The notes under the pieces are model-generated. The model made no database searches. It was not told the DNA's origin and saw only the letters and a program-made list of their open reading frames with translations. Shown here piece after piece: positions 47,077 to 59,049 of a stretch of 64,000 nt of DNA; position 1 is the first letter of the stretch, and the number at the start of each line of letters is the position of its first letter. The position numbers and the translations under genes were made by a program. Location: positions 72,040,494 to 72,104,493 of the forward strand of contig NC_134535.1 in the NCBI RefSeq assembly GCF_050624435.1, given 5' to 3'. The DNA comes from Tenrec ecaudatus. Its lineage: Eukaryota; Chordata; Mammalia; Afrosoricida; Tenrecidae.

Positions 47077-47408
47077 ATGATATTTTTCTATAATTTGACC
47101 ATCAAGTTAGGTCACCTTTTTTGTAATGGGTAAAACTAGGATTATGTGTCTTTTCTAGTCAGTTGCCCAAGTAGCTGTCCTCTGAACTTCCTGGCATAGA
47201 TGAATGAGTCCTCTAAATATTTAAATTGGTATTCTACCAATTCCTGGAACTTCGTTTCTGGCTAACATTTTCTTTCAGTGCAGCTTGAATTTCTTCCTTT
47301 AGTAGCATCGGTTCTTATTCTTAACCTATCTCCCAAAATGATGGAATTTTGATAGTTCTTTTTGGTACAGTGACTCTGTGTATTATTTCCATCTTCTTTG
47401 ATGCTTAC

Positions 47409-47988
47409 TGTGATAGGTAGGTTTATTGTGCCCACCTGGCCAACAGGAATACATGGGATTGATAAGGTTACAGTTTGGAGGACAATGAGATAAATAACTT
47501 GGCAATCTCCACCCCTCTGGCTCACTCAAAGGTAATCAGAACAGTGTATGGCTGCTTAAACTAGTTCTCTGCCTCAACCTGTGAGCTACACTACCTGTGG
47601 GACAGCCAACCTGTGGATCCTGTTACTAGAGCTTGAGGTTCCTCAGACCTCTTTCGTCATGCCTCCTGGTGTACACATTGCTTGAGCTTGAGGGTGTCAG
47701 ATACGTCTTCTTGCATTGCTTGAGTTTGATATCCCCTTCAGGCCTGCTTCACTAAGGTCCAGAGCTGCTGACTGTTGATGACTCACCCTGCTGTTTGCTG
47801 CCTGTGGCTGGATTGTCTGCATTACCCAAAGCAAGACTCAGCTGTCTGCTTCCTTGACATTTGACCCAGCAACCCTTTTGAATTCAGTATATTACCTATG
47901 CCATGGAAGTGAGTTGAACTGAGCCCACTGTATGACTGTGTGGGCTAATTAGCTGTTATATTCCTTTGTGTTGAATAGATAAATAGAT

Positions 47989-48028
<40 letters not shown>

Positions 48029-48083
48029 TAGATATATATCTTAAGTGTCCTGGTTTTGTTTCTCTAGAGAGCCCTGTCTAACA
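47409..48083 (+). mobile_element. ERVL-type solo LTR, inverted partner
   Basis: From TGTGATAGGTAGG to CCTGTCTAACA. CTTAC occurs just before it (47404-47408) and again at 48089-48093, five bases past the apparent end, so the right edge may hold extra bases. It is closely related to the copy at 46484-47076 read on the other strand, and carries a longer GATA tract. Confidence 0.85.
47976..48030. repeat. (GATA)n microsatellite in an LTR
   Basis: About 11 GATA units with a few interruptions. The partner LTR has about five at the matching site, so the tract expanded after the copies separated. Confidence 0.93.
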
Positions 48084-49722
48084 CGCGTCTTACATTATTC
48101 AATATTTTGCCAATTGAATCTTTCAATATTACAAATTGAAGTATGAATATTTTACTTGGTTTAAGTTTAATATATGTATACTGAGCATGTTATTCCCATT
48201 TGGATTCCAATTATATGTCTTTTATTACATTTTATTATAATATTTGTCTGTCTTCGGGAGCTACTCTGAAATTTTCTGTTCAGCTACCTGACTTCATTTT
48301 TTCTATTTGCTGTATGATTTGCAATAAGTTTCAAAGTCTTTGCTGACATCCAATTTTGATCTTTTTGCTTTCCTGTCTTTTTAGTGGCCTTGTCTTTCTT
48401 CAAGAATTGTGTTCTTGAAGTCCTCCCACAGCTCATTGGGTCTACTCACATGAGTGTTCAATCCAACAAATGTGTTCTCGAGAAGCTCTGGGAATTCAGG
48501 TGGATTAGACTCAAGGTCATATTTTGGCTCCCATTGACTTGTTTTCATTTTCTTCTGCTTCAACTGAACTTACATATGAGTGACAGCTGGTCTCTTCCAT
48601 GGTTAGCTCCTGGCCTGGTTTTATCTGTTGATATTGAGCATCTCCAGCATCTCTTTCCACAGATGTAGTCAATTTATGTATTCCACTTGTAGAAGTCCAC
48701 ACGTAGAGTTGCCTTTTGTGTTGTCAAAAAATGTATTTGCTATGAATAAGGCCTTGCTCTTGAAAAATTCTATCATGTGTTCTTTAGTTTCATTTCAATC
48801 ACCAAGTCCATATTTTCCAATCACTATCCCTTCCTCTTTGCTTCAAACTTTTGCATTCCAATTGTCAATAATTATCAATGCATCTTGAATGCATGCTTGA
48901 TCAATTTCTGGCTGCTGTCATTGTTAGAATTCTTCAATTTCTTCATCACCAGCTGTTGTGGTTGGTGCATAAACTTGAATACTGGTTGTATTGATTGGAA
49001 TTTCTTCAAGGTTCGTAGATACAATTCCATCACAGACAACATTGTACTGCACAATTGCTTTGCAATGTCCTTTTCACAAAGAGTGAAATGTCATTCCTCT
49101 TGATTGTGTCATTCCTAGCAGAGTAAATTATATGACTTGCCAATTCAAAATGGCCAATTCCAGTCCATTTTAGCTCATTAATTCTTAGTATACCATTTTA
49201 ATGCATTCCATTTTATTTTTGATGACCTCCAATTTTCCCAGATTCATTCTTCTCACATTCCAAGTTCTGATCATAAGCAGATCATAAGCAACTGTTTCTC
49301 CCTATCTGGAGCTGGGTCCATCAGCAAATGAAGATCCGAAGAATCCACGCCCACAGCACTACCTCTCACATCACCACAGTCAACTCCATTCTGAGAAGCC
49401 AGCTCCTTCTCAGTCACACTTTGAGTGCCCACAGACCCAAGGAATCTAGGCTCTGGCACTTTTTCAGACAATACTCGGTTTCCATTCCTTAGGTCTTCAG
49501 GATCTCACATTGTTTCCAAGCTATCCATAACGTTTTCAGAGGCTCCTTGCTCTGAAGTGGGGGAACCAAGTCATTTTTCAATGTCTGTTTTGGGTCTGAA
49601 AGCTCAGCTGAAACCTACTCACTTTCAGTGACCTACTGGCATTTGAAATATCAGTGACATATGTTCCAGCATTACAGAAACACACAAGCCACTACCATGT
49701 GACAAAGTGACAGACTAATGGC

Positions 49723-52261
49723 TGGTTGCTTTCTTAGGTAGCAGCAAATTAATCTGGATGAAAGAACTTAATCTGGACTTGTGAATCATGTGTGGTTGTG
49801 ATATGATCAGCCAGTCAGTGAATGACCAATATGAGACGCTACAGAGGCTCAATATGTATGATACAGACAAGCCAGATAGTATCACTGGGCCATCATAGAG
49901 ATATCACAGTGACCTCTCTGTGAAAGCAGTTTTATAATGTTCTTGGTAACTTATATGTATGACAACTATCAAATGGTACCTTACTCCAATGTACTTTGCT
50001 TTATGGCGCTTTTCAGGTGTTGCATTTTTCACAGATTGAAAGTTGTGGCAACCTTGCCTCTGTCCAGGAATTCTATGGGCACCGTTTTTGGAAAGTATAT
50101 TCTCACACTGTATCTCTGTGTCACATTTTGGACCTTCTTACAATATTTCAAAAATTTTCATATTGGTATTGCATACAGGTGGACAACAGTCTAGTTTAAA
50201 ATAACTTTATATGCAGTGGGAAACCAGAGAATGCATGTGACTCACTTTATTGTGCAATATTGACTTGATTGCAGTAGTCTGGAATTGAAGCCACCTATCT
50301 CTTGGGCCTTTCTGAGGCCTGCTGTAATCAAAATCAGGTCAATTCCAGGACATTGCAGGTATGTAATTTTATTTTATGTTCAGCATAAACAGTTCAGCAT
50401 AAAAAGTCTATAAACCACACACAGGATATACTTCATCTTAGGAATAATACATATATTTATATTGCTCTTTCAGTTCTCTATGAAATATGCTAAAAGTTGA
50501 TGTCAGTCATAAAATTTAAAAGAGAAAGACTCCTCTGTGCATTGTACCCATTTCTTGGGTTTTCATATGTGGAAAGAAATGTAAGTCAAACTAAAGAATG
50601 TTTTAAATGTGCATTGTAGTTAAAATATTTGAAGAAGAATGCTGATGTCATCTTGCAGGAAATAGTTCATTGGCAATTTATCTTAATCTGTATCTTGTTT
50701 ATCTGCCCTCATTTAAATATAATTTTTATTATTGATTGCATTTCAAATTAAGATAGTTTTGTTAATTCTATTTTTATATCACTTAATATTACCTGTTGAA
50801 TTCATTCTTACCAACTGGGGAAACATCAGCTGTGGAATATGTGGATAAACTACTGACCAAAATGAAGCTTTTAGATTATCACTGAATCTAGCCATCTTTT
50901 CGTTTACTGCAAAACTTTACTTTTTTCACCCCCTAGCCCACAAAATAGAAAAATACTTTAATAGATATTGATGTTTATACAGCATCTTCCATCCTTATAA
51001 AAGCATGTGGATGTATTTTATCTTTATCTAGATGGATTGAATTCATCTTTTTTGAGTTCTCAAGCAAGGCTCTTTCAAAACTGTAAGATTTCCTCAGACT
51101 TCTAATAATAACCCTTATTATTTATGAAATCATAAGCCTCAGACACCAGGAGAACTCATATTGACCCAGTTATTGCCTCTAGATAGAAATAGTAGTTTTA
51201 CAATGATGCACTAAAAAGAAAAAAAGGGTCATCCAAGAAGGCCTACCACAGTTTACCTAACAGATTAGTAAAACAAAAATGGGTTTGATTACTTGGTTTT
51301 GACCATGTCTACAGAAGAAGAAAGACTCTAATTCACTGTGGGTAGGAGTATAAATTCATCCTTACAAGAAAGGAAATAATGAAAGAAATGAATATATATT
51401 GTTTGCATTCTATTGTTAGCAAAAGCAAAATACAGAAGCAATGGGTTAGAAGGTTAATAAACTAGAGTACGTCCAACCAAGGAAATACTGTGCCATCATT
51501 GAACTAAAAAGGGAGGATTCTGCTTGTTTTCCTGGAAGGATATTTATGATGTAAATAAATAGACGAAAGAGTGTAAATGTGAGAGGCAAAAGAGTCATGG
51601 GGAAATCTATTCTTTCAATTGTGTTTTTCCATGAACATTTTGAAGCCCTCTTGTAACTGTGATTTTATTACTGTATACTAACATCTTAATAACAAACATT
51701 GGGTGGTAATGTTTCGTACCATTTTAGTTTTATGTAATGTACTTTTAAATTATTAATGTCTTTAATTATCCTGGATTATTAAAATAATTTTTATATCTAA
51801 ATGAAAAGCCCGGATGTTTCTTAGGAAGTCCTGATAACTATGTTATTTTACCTGAAGCATGATCATTTTATGTAAAACTGAAGATTTCCTGAAGATTGTT
51901 CAAGACATTCCAATTGTTTTACATATAGTGCAGACTTATTGTCAGTGAAGGCAAAAAATACCTTGGTTTGATCCGAGTCTTTGTTATTGAAACATTTACA
52001 AGTATGGTGAATAAACGTAAGAGCAGAGATAAGTTCCTGTATTATTTGGTTCATCCAGTCTTTTTCTCATACATATAGCAACATAACATACTGTAACAAT
52101 AGAGATAAAAGACAAAACACGAAAAGACCCAGTCAGGATATACAACATATGGCTACATTGTGATCCCAAGGAAAGAGTGGAAAGAAAAACTGCAATAATG
52201 CACAGCATTATTTAAAAATTAAAATAACTTTCATTACCTGAGTCCCAAGTATTCAGGAAGG
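49723..52261. other. Unique AT-rich stretch
   Basis: No gene or nameable repeat. The overlapping short frames at 49937-50199 have no domain that I recognise. Confidence 0.5.
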
Positions 52262-52496
52262 CAGGGATCTTCAAACTGTTTAAACAGGGGGCAAGTTCAC
52301 TGTCCTTCAGACCCATTGGAGCACCAGACAATAGTTTAAAAAACAAAGCAAAACCTATGAACAAATCCCTATGCATACTGCACATATCTTATTTTGAAGT
52401 AAAAAAAAAAACAAAAGCAGAAAAACACCCAGCGGACCTGATAGATGTCCTCGGTGGGCCGCATGTGGCCCACGGGCCATATTTTGAGGACCCCTG
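52262..52496. mobile_element. hAT-superfamily MITE
   Basis: Terminal inverted repeats CAGGGATCTTCAAA (left) and TTTTGAGGACCCCTG (right) match at 12 of 14 positions. The 235-bp element includes 'ggtgggccgcatgtggccca', the GC-rich 3' part typical of this type. It is too short for a transposase. A clear 8-bp target duplication could not be confirmed (right flank TGCTAGAG). Confidence 0.75.
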
Positions 52497-52789
52497 TGCT
52501 AGAGGAAAGTAACAACTTTAAATAGAGTTTTATGAAGTATAACACTGACACAAATAGATGTTCACTATCCTGGTGTTTGTAGAAGACCCCTAATGGGATC
52601 TATGCAGATGGTTGAAATATGAGTGAGAATATGCTATTAAAGTGCAAATGTGAGGGATGCAAGGCAAGTGCAGTGCTCTGTCATGAACAATTGAAAACTG
52701 CCTGTTACTCTGTTGTGATTGTCGAAATATTTCCTAAGCATCAACTCACGAGAATACATGTAGCAAGCAATTAGGACAGAAACCAGCTC
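52497..52789. other. Unassigned
   Basis: Nothing recognised. Confidence 0.4.
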
Positions 52790-53855
52790 TACATATCCAA
52801 TGTGGATGTCCTTGGATGCATGTCATCTCTGCTAATGATAACGGTAAAGGAATTCGTCTGGGGAAAGAAGTGGTGAAATATTGTTATTTGCAGATGATAT
52901 GATTTGACATATGGAAAACCCCAAAAACTCCACAAGAGGAGTGCTAGAAGTGATAGAGGAATATGGCAGAGTGACAGGATACAAGATCAACAAACAAATC
53001 AACAAATCGGACAGCTACATACATCGGACGAGGCCACAGTAGAGGATATCAAAAGGTAGTACCCTTCTCAATAGCCAAGCACAAATTGAAATACCTAAGG
53101 ATATACACAAACCCTACCCCCCCACCCCCCAAAAAAAGATTTGTACGGGGTAAACTACAGACTACTATTACAAGAAACCAAGAATGACCTCTGCACATAG
53201 GATGATCCCAGACTTGTGGTCAGAAGACTTAATATAGCAACGATGTGAGTCCTGCTCAAGGCACTATATAAGTTTGAGACTATCCCAATATAAAAACCAG
53301 CATCTTTCTTCAAAGAATTTGAAAAACTGACTACCAGCTTCATAGAGAGAGGGAAGAAGCCCAGATTTAGCAGAGAACTCCTCAAAGAAGGACAAAGTTG
53401 GAGGGTTTGCTTTACTTGACTTTAGCACCTATTGTACAACCACAGTGGTCAAAGCAGTGTGGTACTGGTGTAATGACAGAAATTCAGATCCATGGAAAAG
53501 ATCTGAAAAACAGAAATGAAATCATCAGCATAAAGACAGCATACAGACTGTTCTTTGATAAGGGCGAAAAGTATTAAATGGGCAGTGGATGCCCACGCCA
53601 ACAAGTGGTGCTGGAAAAAATGGGTAGCTACGTGCAGAAAAATGGAGCAAGACTCTTACCTCACTCCATGCACAAGAATAAACTCAAGGTGGATCACAGA
53701 TATCAAGTAAAACCCGAAACTATTAGGGCCATTAATGAGGAAATTGCGACAAATCTAAGAACTTTGGCGCAGTGTGAGATATTAACTGTGTTTTGGGGAA
53801 GGAAGACTCAAGAGAAGAAAACCCAACACAACTTCAGTTTTAAACTCAAGAAAAG
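52790..53855 (+). mobile_element. L1 ORF2 remnant
   Basis: LFADDM at 52884-52901 is the L1 reverse-transcriptase active-site motif, with both Asp kept. Downstream, 'WRVC' with frame shifts, then 'YVQKNGARLLPHSMHKNKLK' and 'VDHRYQVKPETIRAINEE' (53620-53760) belong to the ORF2 C-terminal region. There are indels between blocks and no single open frame, so it is inert. No L1 3' UTR follows. The frame at 53578-54138 (186 codons) starts in L1 but runs on into unrelated sequence. Confidence 0.88.
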
Positions 53856-54557
53856 GCAATATGTTTTACCCCTGATCATAGAGACGTCCGTTGACTTGAT
53901 TTTAAGGCAATGGAGGCTGGAGGTTTTGATGATAAGGTCTTATGTTCTTGGACACCAGAGGAATCAGAGAAGAGGGTTTATAAATGAGGCAGTAGGGTTA
54001 GAAAGATGCAAGAGGTCCTGGCAACAAAGATTTATTAGCGGCTCACTGGGTTCAGCCACTATGCGCTGGAATATTGAGGGGGCGGGGGATGGGGAGCATG
54101 CCTTCAGAAGAGCAATGAGTGAGATAAATTGGGGGTGATGTGGGAGCAACTGCAGGGAAAATCTGTTCTTAGAAAGGAGCCGCCAACGTGGATACTCCCG
54201 AGCGATCACTCTCCCCTGCTCTGTCCAGGTGGCTAGGGGAGCACAGGGCCCAGTGCCCGGTGATGGACAATCCTTTGCCACAAGGTCGGACATCAAGCCG
54301 GGCCTTGAGTCTGCACCTGCATATTCCTACAGCTTCTCAGAGTCCTGTGGACAATGACTGAGGAGACAAACCATGCAGGGAACAGGTAAAACAACAACAA
54401 CAACAACAAAGAAAGGAGCCTCCGTTTTTCAGGGATCTTCAAATCTGAGTATCACAGGCTATCAGAAAACAAGAGCCTTATTTTATGTATTTCTTATCTG
54501 CCTCAGAGCCAGATAAGGATAGGTTGGCTCCGTTTTGAATGAATGAGTTAGTGGGTG
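53856..54557. other. GC-richer block, possibly LTR-derived
   Basis: 54040-54330 is GC-richer than its surroundings. 'aaagatttattagcgg' at 54026 is the complement of an AATAAA context, as in an LTR on the minus strand. A (CAA)6 tract lies at 54392-54410. Family and boundaries are not known. Confidence 0.35.
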
Positions 54558-55063
54558 TGTTAGTCCAGGTTGACTAGACAAACAAATCCAGAGACACTCA
54601 TATATGTGTAAAAGAGCTTTATATCAAAGGGAAATTGTATATTGAGAAAAAAAATCTCAGCTCAGTGCAGACCAAGTCCCTAAATCTGATATTACCCCAT
54701 ATTTCCAATACTAGTCCAAAAATTCCTCTTCAGGCTCATGTTGCCACTCGCAATGATGCCAAATGCAAGAAGGTCACAGGCCCGTGGATGTGAAGTCTCG
54801 TAGATCCAGTGGTGATGGAGGCATCCCCAGGGCTCTGGCTGCCATCAGTGTGGCTCCATGTGGTTTGTCAACAGGAAAGTGAAGCAGAGAGAGAGTGTGA
54901 CTCACTTCTTCTGATGGCAGAATTGAGAGAAGTTGTTCCCAGAATCCTCCTGAGAAGGCCACATCCACAAGGAGGTATCAATCAGGCTGGGACCTGATTG
55001 ACAGGTTAGACTCCATCCTTATACTTATCCATCAAGTTAACAAGAAATTATGCATCCATCACA
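54558..55063 (-). mobile_element. ERVL-type solo LTR
   Basis: From TGTTAGTCCAGGTTGACTAG to ATGCATCCATCACA. Very similar to the copy at 36798-37302 in length and order of blocks. No clean target duplication seen. Confidence 0.85.
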
Positions 55064-55081
55064 ATGGATGACTATGAAGAC

Positions 55082-55160
55082 TATGGCGGGGCCCAGATGG
55101 TGCGGTGGTTAAGCACTGGGTCATAATCAAAACTTCAGTAGTTGGGATCAGTAGTGGGAC
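55082..55160 (+). mobile_element. AfroSINE head fragment
   Basis: 'ggggcccagatggtgcggtg' followed by 'gttaagcactgggt' is the SINE head. The sequence then leaves the family. Confidence 0.65.
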
Positions 55161-55324
55161 AAGCTGGTTCTCACCGGTTCACAGAACTAAGACCTAATTT
55201 TTTGTTGAGTTCGGTGAATCAGTTGTTGAAATGCCATGTGTAATTAGGGTTCTCTCTAAGATGGGCAGCTGTAAATCTCAAGCTGACTTACAGTCCTTAC
55301 GCTTTTAAAAAAGGTGTACTTGTT

Positions 55325-56681
55325 GGGACAGGAGGAAAGTCAAGGGAAATAGAGGAAAGAGCTGGGAGGCAAAGGGCATTTATAGAGGTCTAGATAAAGA
55401 CATGTGTATATGCAAATATATTTATATATGAGGATGGGGAACTAGATCTATGTGCATAGGTTTAGTATTAAGGTAGCAGAAGGACATTGGGCCTCCACTC
55501 AAGTACTCCCTCAATGCAAGAATACTTTCTTCTATTAAATTGGCATTCTATCATGCTCACCTTCCAGACACAACTGCTTAAGACAAAACAGGTGAATAAG
55601 CAAATGTGGTGAAAAAAGCTGATGGTGCCTGGCTATCAAAAGATATAGAGTCTGGGGTCATAAAGGTTTGAAGGTATACAAGCAGCCATCTAGCTCAGAA
55701 GCAACAAAGCCAACATGGAAGACGCACACTAGCCTGTGTGATCATGAGGTGTCGAAGGGATCAGTTATCAGGCACCAAAGAACAAAAAATCATCATATCA
55801 TTGGCTGCACACCTCCATGATAGGATCGCTGAAGACAAATGGGTGCATAAGCAAATGTGGCGAAGAAAGCTGATGGTGCCTGGCTATCAAAAGATATAGA
55901 GTCTGGGGTCGTAAAGGTTTGAAGGTATACAAGCAGCCATCTAGCTCAGAACCAACAGAGCCCACATGGAAGAAGCACACCAGCCTGTGTGCTCACGAGG
56001 TGATGAAAGGAGCAGGTACCAGGCGTCATCAGAACAAAAAATCTTACCATAGTGAATTAATCGGGGAGTGCAAAGTGGAGACCCAAAGCTCATTTGTAGG
56101 CCACTGGAGATCCCCTTGCAGAGGGGTCTGAGGGAGGAGACAAGCCAGACAGGGTGTGATGTAGCAACGATGAAAAATACAACTTTCCTCTAGTTCCGAA
56201 ATACTTCCTCCCCACCCACTATCATGATCCCATGAAAGTCTGGCTAGATCAGAAGATGTACACTGGTACAGAGAGGAACTAGAAACACAGGGAATCCAGG
56301 GCAGATGATCCCTTTAGGACCAGTGGTGTTAGTGGCGATACTGGGAACGTAGAGGGAGGGTGGGTTGGAAAAGGGGAACCAATTACAAGGATCTACATGT
56401 GACCTCCTCCCATGGGGACAGACAACAAAAAAGTGGGTGAAGGGAGATGTTGGACAGGGCAAGATATGACAACATAATAATTTATAAATTATCAAGGCTT
56501 CATGAGAGAGGGAGGAGCGGGGAGGGAGGGAAAAAATGAGGACCTGATGCCAGGGACTTAAGTGGAGAGCAAATGTTTTGGGAATGATGAGGGCAAGAAA
56601 TGTACAAATGTGCTTTACACAACTGATGTATGTATGGATTATGATAAGAATTGTATGAGCCCCTAATAAAACAATTAAAAT
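55325..56681 (+). mobile_element. 5'-truncated L1 3' UTR with internal tandem duplication
   Basis: The same L1 3' UTR as at 21060-23052, ending 'cccctaataaaacaatt'. Flanked by GTGTACTTGTT (55314-55324) and GTGTACTTCTT (56682-56692), an 11-bp target duplication with one mismatch. A segment of about 245 bp occurs twice in tandem (about 55562-55805 and 55806-56045), including 'gcaaatgtgg', 'gatggtgcctggctatcaaa' and 'gcagccatctagctcaga'. Confidence 0.9.
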
Positions 56682-56727
56682 GTGTACTTCTTGAATAACT
56701 TCTTATTTAAGTATGAACTGTATGATG

Positions 56728-56882
56728 TAAGAAGAGCCCGAGTGTCATGGTGGCTACACATGGAGCGGCGATCTGAAAGATCAGCAGTGGAAAACCCCTG
56801 GCCCCTCCATGGGAAAAAAGTGGGGTTTTCTATTCCTGTAAAGAGTTACAATCTTGACTTGATGGCAATGAGATTGCTTTTA
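56728..56882 (+). mobile_element. AfroSINE, shortened
   Basis: Head 'agagcccgagtgtcatggtg', body 'ggggttttctattcctgt', tail 'cttgatggcaatgag'. Part of the tail is missing. Confidence 0.75.
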
Positions 56883-56942
56883 TTTGATATGCAGTCATAA
56901 ACTACCTTTTTGATATATCTTTTTGTTATATATTTAAACTGG

Positions 56943-57155
56943 CCATTATGGCAGCAAACCAGTTGTTGAATTACTTGAATGCCACCACTGGTTGGAATCC
57001 TCTAGCCTCTGCTAGCAGAAAGATGTGCAAGTGCACGTCAGTACAGGTTTACCTCTCAGATACCTCAGGGGCTACTTCTACTTGGTTGCATAGTGTGGCT
57101 ATGTGTCAAAATGGACCCAGTGACAATGGGTTTGTCTTTTGGGTTTGGTAGGGAT
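56943..57155 (+). mobile_element. AfroSINE, diverged
   Basis: Tail 'gctatgtgtcaaaatggacc' then 'cagtgacaatgggtttgtct' is clear. The head is degraded (ggccattatggcagcaaacc). Confidence 0.7.
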
Positions 57156-57674
57156 ACGATGTTACAAATAGCTTTAAAAAGGAGTTTACTATAAGTAGCT
57201 TAATTTACATGCTTTGATTCAACTCCTTCATGGAACTGTTTCTTTTGACTTTTAAAAAATGGGTCTTTAAAAAATTACTTCCAATGCATGTCTCTGCTTC
57301 CGTTTGCAGGATCTCAGCCATCCAAACTGTGCCTCTTTGAGATACTCATTTTTCTAAAATGACCAATTATGGTTTTCAGTAAAGGAAGTGATCGACTGTA
57401 GTATAAAGAGTAACCATAACTTTTATATTTCATAAAGATTAGCCATTACTCTCATATTCCTGGAATAGCAGTGAATGTGTTTAATAATGATCATATTGAA
57501 CATCCGTACATAACATTTAAAGAAAAAGCCAAGGTAAGGGTATTGTTCTGTGGTAAATTACACTTATTACGAAAACAGGATTTGGGCTAAATTTTGTTGC
57601 ACTGAAGTAAATAAATAATTACCTGATCCTTCACTTTGTATTTCCAGCATCCTCCTTAATATCTTCTACAAAAA
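57156..57674. other. Unique sequence
   Basis: Nothing recognised. It leads to the motif pair below. Confidence 0.5.
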
Positions 57675-57740
57675 CCGCTAGAGGGCATGACATTCTAACA
57701 CATCGTAGCAGACCTGATTTTATCCAACAGAGGGCAGTGG
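57675..57740 (+). promoter_or_regulatory. Two CTCF-like motifs, same orientation
   Basis: CCGCTAGAGGGCATGA (57675-57690) and CCAACAGAGGGCAGTG (57724-57739) each match the CTCF core CCASYAGRKGGCRS with one or two mismatches, and share AGAGGGCA. They are 49 bp apart start to start, point the same way, and lie in repeat-free DNA. Paired motifs like this are more credible than one, but binding is not shown. Confidence 0.4.
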
Positions 57741-58124
57741 TAACACACCAGGCAAACAAGTCAGTGTAATATATTACACTTCAGTTAGTCACATTGGCTA
57801 TAATGGGGATTAAATTAGGAAGGGGAAGAGAGAGAGAAAGAAAGGATATACCGATAATTCTTTCAATTAACAATTTGCCCACCTCAGAAATTGTTAAGCA
57901 AATGAGTTTAATAAACAATTTACTCTCTTTAGGTTTTGATTATTTAACTTTGAAGTAAAAAGAAACACACGGCAGAAGATAAATCTTAACAATGGAAAGG
58001 AGAAAACATGTGGAAATCATTTCCAATAAAGGGAACAATATGTTACCTTTGTTTTTTTGTGCAAGCAATATCAGATTGTCTTTAAAGTGTAAGTAGTGAA
58101 TTTACACCACAAATAATTCTTCAT
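57741..58124. other. Unique AT-rich sequence
   Basis: Nothing recognised beyond a purine-rich stretch (GAGAGAGAAAGAAAGG) at 57827-57844. Confidence 0.5.
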
Positions 58125-58695
58125 TGTCATGAATTGTGTTCCCCAAAATATAAATTAGCTGGGTCATGACTTATAATGATTTGGTAGTTATGGCTTGATA
58201 TAATAACCTCATAATGTTAACCAATATGATCAGCCCATCAATTGTATAGATTAATCGGATGGGATGAAACACCCCTTAATCAGGTCAAAGTCTGAACCAA
58301 TGTAAGGGGATTTTCCCTAGGATGTGGCTTATTCTATCTTTTATCTATTAAAACAATGGAAGGAGAAGGGAGGAGAGAAGAAGAGACCTTACTACCAACA
58401 AGAAAGAAAAGCCAGGAACAGAGTGTACCCTTTGGAATCTGGGTCTTTGGGCAGAGACCTCTTCAATCCAGAAGATTGATGCTAAGATACATGAAAATCC
58501 CCAAGAGCTGTTATTTGCACATATGTTAAAAGAGACAAAGACATTCCCCAGAATAGAGAGAGAAAACCTTGCCCATGAGCTGGCACCCTTAACTCAGACT
58601 TCTAACCTTCAAAACTATGAACGAATAAATTGCTGATTGTCAAAGCCATCCACTTATGATGAATTTGCTATAACAGGACTCAATAACCGATACAA
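58125..58695 (+). mobile_element. MaLR-type solo LTR
   Basis: From TGTCATGAATTGTGTTCC to GATACAA. The 3' part has the layout of MaLR LTRs: 'cttcaaaactatgaacgaat', AATAAA, then 'gtcaaagccatccactta' and 'gctataacaggact'. Flanks TTCAT / ATCAT nearly match. Confidence 0.75.
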
Positions 58696-59049
58696 TCATT
58701 ACATTAAAACAAATGATATCTATAAGTGGGATAACATATTGAAAATCATATTCCAGATATTAGCAAAGTTTTGTGCATAAACATCTTAGCAAAGAAGCCT
58801 TAGTTAAAAATAAAACAAAACAAAGTCAAAAGCCAGTGGCTGAATTTTTTTCCCTGACTCCTCCCCACTAACTGCATGATAAGTTCTCCCATCCACACAG
58901 TCTCTGATCGCCTCCACTGTAAAGTTACGGGAATGGTAATTTAAAAAAAAGGCTTCCAAATGAGTCAGGTCACAACAACTCTTTGTTTTGTCTGACTAGA
59001 CATACTGAATCAGCATCTCCAGAAATAAAGCTCAGTAATACACACACAC
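58696..59049. other. Unique sequence
   Basis: Nothing recognised. Confidence 0.45.

Larger units (their letters stand above)
45245..49722 (-). mobile_element. Nearly full-length RTE (BovB-type) LINE, minus strand, with two solo LTRs
   Basis: The 3' tail (ggtgccatctagtcagttct) is at 45248 and the 5' UTR ends near 49722 (gacaaagtgacagacta). On the minus strand INGENIKVVKDFVLLGSTIN at 45785-45845 lies past the RT active site. The RT runs to about 47310. The endonuclease/RT linker follows (frame 48381-48563, EPKYDLESNPPEFPELLEN), then the endonuclease (48.6-49.2 kb) and the 5' UTR. It is broken by LTRs at 46484-47076 and 47409-48083. Without them the length is about 3.2 kb. Stops and frameshifts make it inert. 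Confidence 0.9.

Noticed and set aside
53578..54138. 186-codon plus-strand reading frame
   Set aside because: The first part is L1 ORF2 C-terminal sequence and the rest is unrelated DNA in the same frame by chance.
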